Source: Glandiceps talaboti
Taxonomy: Eukaryota > Hemichordata > Enteropneusta > Spengelidae
DNA length: 64,000 nucleotides
NCBI RefSeq assembly: GCF_964340395.1
Contig: NC_135549.1
Coordinates: 23,883,342-23,947,341, forward strand
Direction of reading: 5' to 3'
Of this stretch, positions 20,295 through 31,244 are shown piece after piece. The notes below the pieces were generated by a model. That model was not told the DNA's origin. It did no database searches and saw only the letters and a list, made by a program, of their open reading frames with translations. The translations under genes were made by a program, and so were the position numbers. The stretch's first letter is position 1; every line of letters starts with the position of its first letter.

Positions 20295-22598
20295 TCACTG
20301 TTTGGTCGACATACACGCATCTAGTGTTTCGTAGATGGGTGGCATTGGTTGAGATGCTTCTGGTGACAGGGACGTGTATCTCGAATCGACTGCTTCGTCC
20401 ATCCCATCGTTTTCATAGACATGACTAGGCTGAGACCCTTTAATATCCTGTGGTGGTCCAACATATCTTTCATACCGGGGTTCTTCCAAGACGATACCAA
20501 TGCGCTTCTGCTTAGGTATCCAAAATCGTAGTTGAGGTGGATTTTCATACATTGCACTCTCAAGGGCCTTTGGACATTTGTCGTCAGTCTGCTTGTCTTC
20601 GTACTTGCTACTTCTACTGCGTTGATTGCAAAGATGTCGAGCTATCATGACAAGACCTATGCAAACTACCGCAGTCAAAAAGCCCCCGATAAACCCTAGG
20701 AAGCCAGTGATACTTGTAGAGTCTTCGGTCCCACTGTTTATACAGTCTGTAGTTGATTGTGACACGGTACTGCTAACGCTCTCCGAGGATAAAAGTTTGT
20801 CCACCGAAGTAAAGATGACAGTTGGTACTTTTGTAACGTCAGTCACTGCAGGCGAAGTCTTTGTTGTTTTAACGTCAGTGGTTAGAATTTCCTTAGTGAT
20901 TGGTTTTATTGTGGGAGAAAGGTGCATGGGAGTGCTAGCTTTAACTTTAGTTGATTGGCCCTCAGTAGTTATCGGTGGCACTGTGGTAGACAGAGGAATG
21001 GAAGTGTTTAACTTGAGAGTTCTAGTACCCAAGGTTGTACCTTCAGGACTGGTAGCGACACATGTATAAACGCCTTCATCCTCCATTTGAACAAAGGAAA
21101 TCATCAGACTGCTGTCGTCCAGCTGAACAATTCTAGTCTCGGTACAACTGTCTGGTTCTTCTGCACTAGGAGGAGCTATAGTCGCACCTGTAGGCGTAAT
21201 CCAGTAGGTGGTAGGGGTTGGTACGCCAGTAACATCACAGTCTAGGTGTATTGATGCGTCTTTCGCTGAATAAACAATCTTATAAGGTGTGTAAAACACA
21301 GGAGGTGGATGGCAAGTGAGATCATCGAATGAAATGGTCAGTATATCTTCCCCTGCATGCTGTTCAGGTGCTTCACATCCCATAGGTGTGGTACCAAGAT
21401 GCAGATTGCCATTATTGTCATCTAACCATTGCCTGATATCCTTCAAACGGCAATCACATGACCATGGGTTGTTGTACATGTACAAATAGTAAAGGCCATC
21501 TAATCCTTCAAAGATGCTTCCTGGTAGAGTAGTGATAAGGTTATCATACAGGTATAATGTCTGCAATTTATTCACTCCATTGAAAACTCTCTCTGGCAAT
21601 CCATGAATCTTGTTGAAGTTAAGTCGTAGATGGTAAAGTTCCGTCATCCCGTCGAATACCGTTTCTGGTAACAAAGTGATCAAATTACTATGCAAGTACA
21701 GATACCGCACATTACTCAGACCATTGAATGTGCGTTCTGATACTGTCTTTATTTCATTACTTTGAAGATATAATTGATCCAAATTGACAAGTCCATCGAA
21801 CAGATGGTCATGCAGACACGACAGTTTGTTGTCATACAGGCGAAGGGATTTTAATTTATGAAGGTCTTGAAATATGAATTCCTCTGTCACACTGATGGTA
21901 TTATTGTCTAGGTACAAGTACATAAGTTCACCGAGTCCATTGAACATCCCCTGCGTCAGTGACGTTATCTTGTTCTTGTGTAGTTGAAGATATTCAAGTA
22001 GCTGAAGATCATTAAACACACCGTGTGCCATGGTCGAGATCTGATTATTGTTCAGGTCTAGGTTTTGAAGTGAATGAAGCCCAAAGAAAACGTTTTCTGG
22101 TAGGTGGGTGATTTTGTTGTCAAACAAGTATAGACGTGTTAACTTATGGAGATCTTCAAACGTGAACGCGTGTAATTTACCAATGTTATTGTCATGCAGA
22201 TACATGTACTGGAGTGCGTCAAGTCCTTTGAAGATCCCGTATGGCAATGAACTGATCCTGTTGGTTCTGAGGTTAAGCCTTTGCAAGTTATGCAAGCCAG
22301 CAAATGATAGCACCCCCATCTCTTCTATCTTGTTAAAGGAGATATCAAGTCGCTCCAACATTGTCAGGCCATCAAAGGAATCGTTGCCTACGTAGACCAG
22401 TAGATTATTATCGAGATATAAATTCGTTGTGTCTGGTGGAATATTTAACGGTATTTCTGTCAAATTTTGGTGACTGCAATCCACGGTTGTTTCGGAACAT
22501 TCACAGGACGTCGGACATGTTGCCGTGGTAACTGTGAGTGATAAACAAACAGATAGCCAAAATAGAGGTGACGCCAGTCTCTGCTTAGCAACAGACAT
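20295..22598 (-). CDS. Gene B: LRR-Ig transmembrane receptor, 13 LRRs, long tyrosine-rich tail
   Basis: 767 residues, single coding exon. Signal peptide 1-26; LRRNT 28-59 (CPTSCECS...VDC); 13 LRRs of 24 residues at 60-371; LRRCT from 372 (NNPWSCDCRLKDIRQW); Ig domain about 440-530 with C454, W466, Y511 and C513; Ser/Thr-rich stalk 531-630; membrane helix about 632-654; tail of about 113 residues. Tail tyrosines: Y683 (YENP), Y709, Y712 (YVGP), Y728 (YEND), Y741 (YTSL) and Y756 (YETL). YTSL and YETL are separated by 11 residues, the spacing of an ITAM; YEN fits a Grb2-SH2 site. It is the most complete member of the cluster and probably a signalling receptor. Phosphorylation and ligand are inferred, not shown. 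Confidence 0.95.
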   Translation of the reverse strand: MSVAKQRLASPLFWLSVCLSLTVTTATCPTSCECSETTVDCSHQNLTEIPLNIPPDTTNLYLDNNLLVYVGNDSFDGLTMLERLDISFNKIEEMGVLSFAGLHNLQRLNLRTNRISSLPYGIFKGLDALQYMYLHDNNIGKLHAFTFEDLHKLTRLYLFDNKITHLPENVFFGLHSLQNLDLNNNQISTMAHGVFNDLQLLEYLQLHKNKITSLTQGMFNGLGELMYLYLDNNTISVTEEFIFQDLHKLKSLRLYDNKLSCLHDHLFDGLVNLDQLYLQSNEIKTVSERTFNGLSNVRYLYLHSNLITLLPETVFDGMTELYHLRLNFNKIHGLPERVFNGVNKLQTLYLYDNLITTLPGSIFEGLDGLYYLYMYNNPWSCDCRLKDIRQWLDDNNGNLHLGTTPMGCEAPEQHAGEDILTISFDDLTCHPPPVFYTPYKIVYSAKDASIHLDCDVTGVPTPTTYWITPTGATIAPPSAEEPDSCTETRIVQLDDSSLMISFVQMEDEGVYTCVATSPEGTTLGTRTLKLNTSIPLSTTVPPITTEGQSTKVKASTPMHLSPTIKPITKEILTTDVKTTKTSPAVTDVTKVPTVIFTSVDKLLSSESVSSTVSQSTTDCINSGTEDSTSITGFLGFIGGFLTAVVCIGLVMIARHLCNQRSRSSKYEDKQTDDKCPKALESAMYENPPQLRFWIPKQKRIGIVLEEPRYERYVGPPQDIKGSQPSHVYENDGMDEAVDSRYTSLSPEASQPMPPIYETLDACMSTKQ

Positions 22599-22610
22599 TG
22601 TGGAAATCTC

Positions 22611-24059
22611 CTAAAAGAAAGAAGGTGACATCAGTTAGTGGAGAACTATTTACGAAATGATACAGACTGTGAGATGAATCAATTTTATCTTACATAAAAT
22701 CAGTTATTCAGTTAAAAAAGTCACATCATCACAATTCATCAATAGAGGGACCACAAGTAGAAAGAAGTGCCGTTTGTTCCAGAACCATTATGAACTGACA
22801 CGACACAACACCCACCCACCCACCCCATCATACAACTATTTCGGTAGTCGAGTCATATGGGGCCGGGAGGTGCGACAGTTTGTTGAAACCAGTGTAGCAG
22901 AGACCAGGAAATGTGGTAAAACTTTTGATGATTGTGAAGGGGAAATCAGTTTTGATAGTTACTGAGAAGACTATATTTTCACTTTTAATATAAAAAGTAC
23001 TATATTATCCTTCCCTGGGATAAAAAGGCACGCACGAGTCCTTGTATTGCTGTGTGTGGCCCTTGACCCTGGCACTACACAGCTATGTTACCCACCCGAA
23101 CCCTGTGTGTTAATTGCTCAAATAATGTGGCGTTTGTTGGCTGTAACCCCATTGACGTGCAATCCCAAGAGCCCCGCTTGTGTCATATGCTATTTATCGT
23201 GTTCTTTTGTCTATTGTGTACACCCATATTGATTTTAAGTGATGTATTTAGACATGTGAATAAACTTTTGCACTGTCGTTCAGCTTAGGCGCCTGGCTGT
23301 TAGCGAAATGCTAGTAGTTTGACGGCCTTTTGTCTTTATCAAACTTCAAACAACGTACTTGGGGAGATTGAACTTTGTGCGTGAAGTGGGGAACTTCGAA
23401 GTTTGGAAGTTTCCCACAGTGACTGAAGAACTTCCCCAGGAAGCAATGTAAGTAGAATATTTCGGGAAGTGAAGATTAAATAATGATGGAAACAAACTGG
23501 CAAATATGGGATCGAAGTAAAAAAAAAATGGTTATAAAACATTGAACTGTTTTCAAAATATGGTGTTAATGAAAACAAAATCATAATATAGGAAAAGGTA
23601 AACTGCTGACAGGCTAGGATACAATCAACAGAGGGATAAAACAATGAAAACAAACCCGCAGAAGGCAGTAACGGCAAAGAGGAAAGAGTTAATACTAATC
23701 ATAGCATTTTAAAACAAACAAAAAAAGTGTATTATTAGGAGAAATAGGTAAAATTGCGAAAACATAAAGCTAAATACATATCTGTAAATAGTTGCCCCTA
23801 AAAGTTAAGTACGTATCAAAGCGTGCGCAAGCGTTTGAAAATACATAGCCGCAGTGAATTTCCTATTGACGATTTATTTTTGAAATGAATTTCCGCCATC
23901 TTTTCAAATGTCGCAATCGTGCCTGTCGATATATGTCGTAGCATTGATAGTTGTAATTATGAAAATATGGTCGATTTCGCAAAGAAGGAAAATTTGTCAG
24001 ATTAGTCTTGTGATATGATGGAAGTGACATCTAACTTTTCATTTAAATTGATAACTTAC
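22611..24059 (-). other. Predicted 5'-UTR intron of gene B
   Basis: The acceptor CTTCTTTCTTTTAG is followed by 12 untranslated bases and the ATG at 22598. The nearest strong minus-strand donor is GACAG|GTAAGTTATC at 24059/24060. The acceptor is well supported; the donor is inference. No gene is recognised inside the intron. Confidence 0.45.
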
Positions 24060-24060
24060 C

Positions 24061-25425
24061 TGTCACTAGCACTATTGCTACACAGTGTATACGGCTTGTA
24101 ACTCGGCTGTTCGTACAATGGTCGGACTTCGTCGGTCCCAGTCCCAATGACAAACTACCAACAACGTCAAAAGTAAGAACCTATATCACCCTGTACTTGT
24201 AATTGTTGATTAAATGGAGCAGACCGTGTGCAAAAATTGTTTCCCGGTTCAAAATACATAGGTCAGATGTTCATCTTATCGCTACAACGTTGGTCATTCA
24301 TTGTTTCAACACGGATGTTTGCCAACCTTTGATATGTCGTTACAATAGATCCTTGTCTGCCTACACGGTGTATTGATCGAGTATTATTATTATCGCATAT
24401 AAATACTTTTGTCTGTTCGTATCACCGTGTGACGAATCACGCAAATGCCATATTTATAGCATCAAGGAGGTGATTTACGACAACGGTTCAATGATATGCG
24501 CAGTGACATACACATTTACTTCTGCCTTGGACCCAAGGACACCACCACATCATTCTAGAACGTCAGGTGGAAAATGTATTCGTGTTTCAACCCCAGGTAT
24601 CCTTTATTTCATTTTGTATATTCTGTGACAGATAGTTGTGATGACACGAATACATTGTAGTGACTTGTAAATCTTCCACATAAATTAAGAGGCAACCTGG
24701 TCATGACCTACTATTTGACTAGGCCTTCATATCCAGGGTTTTGAATTCATTATTTTATCATGATTGGGAAATCAAAATTCAAATCCCCAACCGCTAGGAT
24801 TCTAGGCTACTATACGATCTGACATACCAAACCCGCCACATGTAGAAATGGATACACTTGGGATGTGCATGAATTGTAGTAATCTGTAAAAATTAAAGGA
24901 GAACCTATTGTCATATCCTCTTGCGTGATGACAAAATGTGTCTTATTAGCGCCAGGTAATGAAAGTGTTGATGGATATCGCAAACTTAAATTCATACTTT
25001 TTATCATACTTTGATCTTGTGAGTTCTAATTGATCAGGTTAACGGTGGATTAACGAATGTATCACAGACAGAAGCAGACGACCCATGTAGATAGATGGAA
25101 TGTGCTAGGTGGGGGCGTTGTTAACATACACAGTCTGTGTGTGTAGATACGTACATGTATGTAGTGACCTATTTTGTAAGGGTTGTTGTTATGTTTAGTG
25201 TCGCACAATGTAAGGTACACACAGTGGGTGGCCTACAACAGTCGGCGACACCCTTGTGAAATGAACGTACTTGTAGTGTGGTTGTGAATTTGTAATTCAA
25301 TGTATGATCATAAATAGTATCATTTAGGAATGGATATTTTCGTCAGAATTTCCCTGTTTTGAAATATGTCTCTGTTTTGTGGAATACCCGGAAACACCAA
25401 CGTCGAACACTACATCCGCCGTTTT
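24061..25425. other. No gene seen; probable upstream region of gene B
   Basis: Only short unconserved frames. The segment next to 24060 should contain the first exon and promoter of gene B if the predicted donor is right; I see no clear TATA element. Confidence 0.4.
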
Positions 25426-25500
25426 TGATGACGTTTAACGTGAATATCATGACGTTTAACGTCCCATATCAGAAAGTTTATTTCACGTTAAACGTCATCA
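25426..25500. repeat. Short inverted repeat with ACGTTTAACGT cores
   Basis: TGATGACGTTTAACGTGAA (25426-25444) is the exact reverse complement of 25482-25500, with a third ATGACGTTTAACGT copy between. Small hairpin or remnant element; non-coding. Confidence 0.7.
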
Positions 25501-25755
25501 CGAGTGATTGATCTGGACATAGGTATATTGTAATACAAAATACTACACTCTATTACCGACTGCATTACAAACATTGGACACTTGTGAGCTTCAAGCGAAA
25601 TCGAAGTATTATTCCAAAGCGTATTTTAAGGACATCCTATTTATATAAAGGACATCGTATTCTTTTTGCATTGAAATTATGTACTAGATAGTCAACGAGT
25701 TTGGGAGGGTTATGTAGGCACATAAACCTACCGAACGAGTTGTCCATCTTACTAA

Positions 25756-25937
25756 TATACTACGGCGTGATTGGCTCAAACAGATCTTTTTCAAAATTTT
25801 GTGTAATTCGTTGCATGCAAATTGAGTGCTGAACGTAATATAGGTCACGCCCCTAACAAAGAGTGGGTTATGGCTCCATAAAATAACCAACCACAATCAA
25901 GGCCTCTGATTGACCAAGTCGGTCTAGCCGTAGTATA
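25756..25937. mobile_element. MITE copy 1 with TATACTACGGC inverted ends
   Basis: Begins TATACTACGGCGTGATTGGC and ends GCCGTAGTATA. The interior and left flank closely match 62310-62620, for example AGAGTGGGTTATGGCTCCAT and GATTGGCTCAAACAGATCTT. It is a dispersed non-coding family of about 180-200 bp. Confidence 0.72.
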
Positions 25938-28100
25938 AATAGCCTTGTTTCAGAAAACACTAAACAGATTGTATTTCTTCTTGCCGTTGATCTAAAAGCC
26001 ATGATATATAAGGAGTCTCCTTACACACTTATGTACCTGGCCATTCTACAGGTATTTATCATGTATCACGGTACCATGGCAGAACTTATGATATCTTTAG
26101 GAATTGCTTGTATTGTCTTCATGTTGTTTTTTGTCTTTATTTAAATGTTATTCCGCTGTTGATAAACACAAGCTAGAATTGCTGGCACAAAAGTGAAATC
26201 GTCGCGTCAGTGCAGTACTAAAAATGTTGTCTATCACCAGAAAACTCAATGAGTCATTTGATCAATATCACACAAAAAATAAGTTATATTGCACCACAAA
26301 AATTGACCATTCAATTGGTCAATCATTCAAACAAATAATAAATCAATCAATAAATCGATTGCTCGATCAATCAATTACATGCTCGCTGAACCCTGTGATT
26401 TTACTCCGAAATCTGATGAAAATTGACGATCACCCAAAACAGGTTGACAGGGTCAACAGAATACGCAGTGTACGCCACTTGACAATCCTTCGATGCATGA
26501 AGTTTCATGTATTTTCATTGAATTCCGGACCATATAGGCATATGATAAATCGGTTATGACTTGATATCACCTCTTCGTTCGTCGTATCATCGTTAGTGCC
26601 ATTTCGGCAACGTGACACTCGTCTAACGACTTGTGTCACAATGCCCCAACAGCACTCATGGTGATACGACGATTGAAAGGGTGATATCGGGTAATCACCT
26701 CATAACATTAACAACGTATCACGCACGCATGTCACACACGCATGGCGCCATACACGGCAATACGATTGGCTGCTGCCATTTTTTTTCATGATGGTGCAGA
26801 TTTACGATCCCGGGCTTACGATACGAATCTTGGCTACTATTGGAACATTGGAACATGAGGAAAATTCGTTGTGCACGCGCGCGTGCTCAACATGTGCTCA
26901 ATTTGCTAAAAACTAGGGGGGGGGGGCGCAGGACACTGTGTCTTCTTTATTAGAATCAAGGAAGTATAAACAGATACGTCCCTGTTAGAATAAGCAAGGC
27001 ACGCGTTTGAGCACGCGCACAGCAGCGCGTCAGCTGGCATCTTTCAAGCGCGAGCGCACTAAGCGTCGACTTTGCCTCATGATTATGTTCCAAAATCTTG
27101 ATAACAGATATGTATTACAAACACACTGAATCCTTCCAAATAGTTGTTTTGTGAAGTCATATTATAAACATTCTGCGTTTAAAAATGTTTTCATTTTTTA
27201 TTAAAGACGTGATAAGTGTACAATATCATGTACATATGTATTATCATGACAGCGTTTATTTATATTTTTCCACATTGTATTTCTGACTTTATACAATTAT
27301 CCAGAATCCAGTAAGCATGTAATAGCGTTATTATATTGTAAAAGATAAAGAAACTTGGCTCTTTATTATAATCATTTTCGAATTTCACTAGAATTGTTGC
27401 CTCGTGCCCCTGGTTTGAGTGACATTGGATATCGCATGCAGCGAAATAACGCATTACTACTAGCGGATAGACCACATTGTAAAAGTTTCCCCTCACTTCT
27501 TAAACCTTCTATATGCTAATTATCGACTGGATTTAAATAATTCAGTAGGCATGGACATACATATTCAGAGAATTGTTTTCATTTACATATCAAGGCTGGT
27601 GTAAGCTTCATTGTTGGACACAAGAAACGTGTATATAGCTAAGTTTCATAGGTATATATACAAGGTGTGACTTCAACTCCCTATTATTGGTTCTTGGTTA
27701 CCAGGTTGTGGTGATGGTATGTTGTTTTACTATGTCTATGATTTAGGCAACCGATCATCCAAAGTCCATGCCCTAGTTAAAACTTGTGACTCGTAATCTA
27801 AAAATCTTTATAAAGTATGTTATTAGCTGTAACAAACATTAATTTCAGCTGATATACATCCCCATCATTTTCAGCGACGATGATGATGACGACGACGACG
27901 ATGACGATGATGATGCTGATGCTGATGATGGCTGAAAGTTGTATTGAAACAATGCGTTATGTGACTAATATGTAGAAATGGTAAATTTGATACTGGAGTT
28001 TATACTGTTTGTAGCTAAAAATTGAAGCGGAGTTGTCCGTCGACTACGCGGCATACGGCGTCGTTGATGGTCCAAATTGCTGAAAAGATATCTATACATT
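25938..28100. other. No gene seen; small fold-back at 26573-26692
   Basis: Only weak open frames. A fold-back element is visible at about 26573-26692: GATATCACC...TCGTCGTATCA pairs with TGATACGACGA...GGTGATATC. Trinucleotide GAT/GAC-rich sequence lies at 27877-27930, just beyond the 3' end of the LINE fragment that follows. Confidence 0.5.
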
Positions 28101-28103
28101 GTC

Positions 28104-28464
28104 TTAATCTGTATCAAATTCTAATTGTACTCTTGCTCGTATACGCGTTTTAAATATTTCCAATGGGTCGACTTGAGTTGTGGTATCCACTTTATTCCTT
28201 CTGGCGATGTGTATTGACATTTTTGCTGTTGACGTTATGTGGGTGAAAAGGAACATGGCACGTTTGTTGATGAAGGCTCTGCTTTTCTTCGGTGGATTGA
28301 TGAAAAACCACGCCATTGGTATTACATGATCGTTGTTGATAATACGGGAGATGATAACTGTGATGAAGGCAAGTAATTGTTGGATTTGTTGGCAAACGAT
28401 GAGAATGTGGAGAAGGGAGTCTTTGTCGCCACAATGTGGACAACCAGAGTCTTGGCGAAATCAT
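28104..28464 (-). pseudogene. 3' end of a LINE ORF2 (Tx1/L1-like C-terminus)
   Basis: The minus-strand frame reads FRQDSGCPHCGDKDSLLHIL with IVC, the CxxC...H...C finger found near the end of LINE ORF2 proteins, followed by KMSIHIARRNKVD, PLEIFKTRIRARVQLEF and a stop at 28104. The ARRNK and final basic/EF segments resemble the end of Tx1-clade LINEs. The frame is closed by a TGA just upstream of FRQDSG, so this is a 5'-truncated, dead copy. Clade assignment is inference. Confidence 0.6.
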
Positions 28465-28663
28465 GAGTTGAATAAATAGGTACCTGTAGTGTATGCACCA
28501 TATTGTCACTTTTTTTCTGAACTTGAATAACTTACAACTTGTAGAACTATCAGTCTTCATACAGTACAACAGTTTTGAATCAAACCTCGATCTTTACCAT
28601 TTTTGAATATATCTTAGTATTTTGTTTGCATAGGACAAATAAGCATTAAAGTTCCTTTGAATA

Positions 28664-28709
<46 letters not shown>
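28664..28709. repeat. GAT trinucleotide microsatellite
   Basis: About 15 perfect units of ATG/GAT. Confidence 0.9.
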
Positions 28710-28710
<1 letters not shown>

Positions 28711-29160
28711 GTGGGTCATTTATGCTCCCCGTAGAATACAATCTGTGATACATCCGGTTTAGTGTTCTTTCAGCTTAAATTGTAATCCCAACTTCTAAGT
28801 TTTGAAGCTTTGATCACTATTAAAGGGCAATGTTTCAGTCCCAGGTCACCACGTTAGTGTTACCTTAATAAGGATTACATGGGATCATTGTTTTGTTCTG
28901 GACCAAGTTTTCTGTAGCTCTGCCAAACAACAGTTTTTAACACTAGATTTTATTTCTATTGTGGAGTGGGGCCGGCCTTCGGAACAAAGGTCAGACCAAT
29001 GATGGTAAAGGTCAACAGGTATTTAGACATCAGAAGTCATCATCGATAGCTTGCACAACCTCTGCTTGTATATCGAATTGGTCGGCAAACTAACATCATG
29101 TGCGTGTGGCAGTGTCCATGTCTAACATAATGAGGTGAAGACATTCCACATAAAGATAAC
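28710..29160. other. No gene seen
   Basis: Non-coding sequence between a microsatellite and pseudogene P3; no motif recognised. Confidence 0.45.
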
Positions 29161-29167
29161 AAATATG

Positions 29168-29720
29168 TCAAATTGTTACGAAGCAAACCCACTTCAACTT
29201 GATGATTAAAAGGTTGCCATCATCAAGTTGAAGTGGATTTGCTTCGTAACAATTTTGAGTGTTGGCTTCTTTACTGGGATGAGCAATGACGCGACTTGGT
29301 GTGATCCAGTAATTGATTGGCGTTGGTGTACCAGTGAAATCACAATCTATTATCACATTACTGCCCACATAAGCCTTATTATCTTATATGGTTCGAACAT
29401 TACAGGGGGCGGGTGACATGTCAGGTTACTGAGGGGAATTTTCAGCATGTCTTCATCGGCATGCTGTTCAGATGCTTCACATCTCATAGTGGTAGTTCCA
29501 AGATTTAAACTGCCTTTGTTGTCATCTAACCATTGCCTGGTATCCTTCAAACGGCAATCACATGACCATGCGATATGGGTTGTTATACATGTGTAGCTGC
29601 TCAATACTATCTAACCCGTCAAAATTACTTCTCGGTATGGTTTTCAGAATGTTACCATACATGTATAAATTGCTTAGTTTTCTTAATGCTTAAAAAGCAT
29701 TTTCTCTCAGCATTTCCAAA
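29168..29720 (-). pseudogene. P3: LRR-Ig receptor fragment (last LRR, LRRCT, part of Ig)
   Basis: On the minus strand 29720-29575 reads LRKLSNLYMYGN and FDGLDSIEQLHMYNNP. A 7-bp insertion then breaks the frame inside the NNPWSCDC motif. 29572-29400 reads AWSCDCRLKDTRQWLDD and a normal LRRCT down to LTCHPPPV. An Ig half-domain follows (VIIDCDFTGTPTP, NYWITP). It ends abruptly at 29206, where the sequence folds back on itself. Stalk, TM and tail are absent. It lies just outside the left edge of the C/D duplication unit. Confidence 0.85.
29171..29254. repeat. Fold-back duplication of Ig-coding sequence in P3
   Basis: Bases 29171-29205 are the reverse complement of 29220-29254 with one mismatch in 35 positions, separated by a 14-bp spacer. 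The right arm is part of the P3 Ig domain (EANPLQLDDGNLLI on the minus strand), so the left arm is an inverted copy of coding sequence, as expected from a template switch. Confidence 0.88.
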
Positions 29721-31244
29721 TGCTTTTATTTGGCCTTATCACAGTCCCTCTATAACATGACATACATATAGGTGGCAGTGTGATCCTAGATAATGTATAT
29801 GGTACATGTTTGCCTTGTCGTTGCCCCGCCTCTGTTGATGTTAGGACGATCTTTAAGCACATGGATTTACATGTCTTGCCAACATATTTTCCTCGTCCCT
29901 GGTCAAGCGAAACTTGTGATAGTATTCTACTTTATCTGTGATATGAACCTGATGTTTGTGTTTTAGTTCTAAATACCAATGTCTGCTGACAGTATCTTGC
30001 CATTTTATTTCTCGTTTCCCAATCCACGATTGCCTTAATTTATTAAGAGGACTTCCCTTAAAAGTAAATCATCATGGAACAAGATATTAAGCAGAAAAAA
30101 ATCTACTTGACAAATGAAATAAGCATTTACTGATCATGATATCACGAAGTTAAAACGCACAAGAAGTTGAACCGTGAATGAGGAAATGATCTTGGTCTTT
30201 CGCTCTGTTCTGGTCGACGATTCCCTTCAACCAAAATGACTTATCATCAGTGCAACTAACTCTTACTTTCAATGATCTGTGATATCAGTAAATATTCACG
30301 TAGAAAGTCCAATCATCGTAATAATTACGCTAAACTAAAATGTAGCCATTGGTTGCGCTCTTCTAATCTCCAGGCCACAAACAAATCATGGGACAATGAT
30401 TTCGAGAACTAATTAAACTTACTTCAAAATGAAGTAATTGTCATGATTGTAGGAAGTTCTAATTTTGTATACATATATCGACATGCCATTCTTTGCATGG
30501 CTCTCAACTTCATTATTCGCTAGTATCATAAAACTGCCTCCTTCAAGAAAAAATATTCTCACAATGTTTTTGATCCACTTTTGTCACAATTCTGTCATTA
30601 TAGATTTCACACATAACAAGGGTCCAATTATAGCCATTATATAACAGATATGGATCCAAGTTTTTCCAACTGTAAACCATCTAAAATTATGTTTGACGAG
30701 TACTACTGTAACTGTAGAAAGTGTGTGAAATTTATTCAGACAAATTAGTAGAAAAAAGGGTACAAAATCGCAGGTATGTTAAAGACATGTTACTTTCAAA
30801 AAAATGTCTAGTGACTGACAATTGCAAAATGTTGCCTGAACATGTATGTTTAGTGGGGAGCAACAGCTTGGAGGTAACAATGGATTCATAATTTTATATT
30901 CTCCCAATCCAGAGCTGTTAGTTCTTCCACTACACTGTGAAACCTCTGGACGGTGCCGTAAAAGAGAATGTGGTTTACGACGATGTAGTTGTAGAGCCCC
31001 CATCCCATCCTACGGGTGTATTATCAATCACTAGCAATATGCACAGACCACTGTAGAAAACTATAACCGAACTTTGACTCCCAGAATGTTTCAGGTATCT
31101 GTCAATATACACGCCTGAGGTCGTAAACTATCAACTGGTTAAAGTGTACATATCATGTTTGTCCATACTGGAAATTAGAGTACAGATTACAACTGTTTTA
31201 ACGGTAAGTCCAAATAGTGTATATACCGTTGATACACGACTTGA

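Noticed and set aside
23047-23288. Two overlapping small cysteine-containing frames
   Set aside because: No signal peptide, motif or conserved copy; probably chance frames in intergenic sequence inside the predicted gene B intron.
26224-26559. 111-residue plus-strand frame
   Set aside because: Much of it comes from AATCAATCAATAAATCGATT-type low-complexity sequence; no domain or paralogue.
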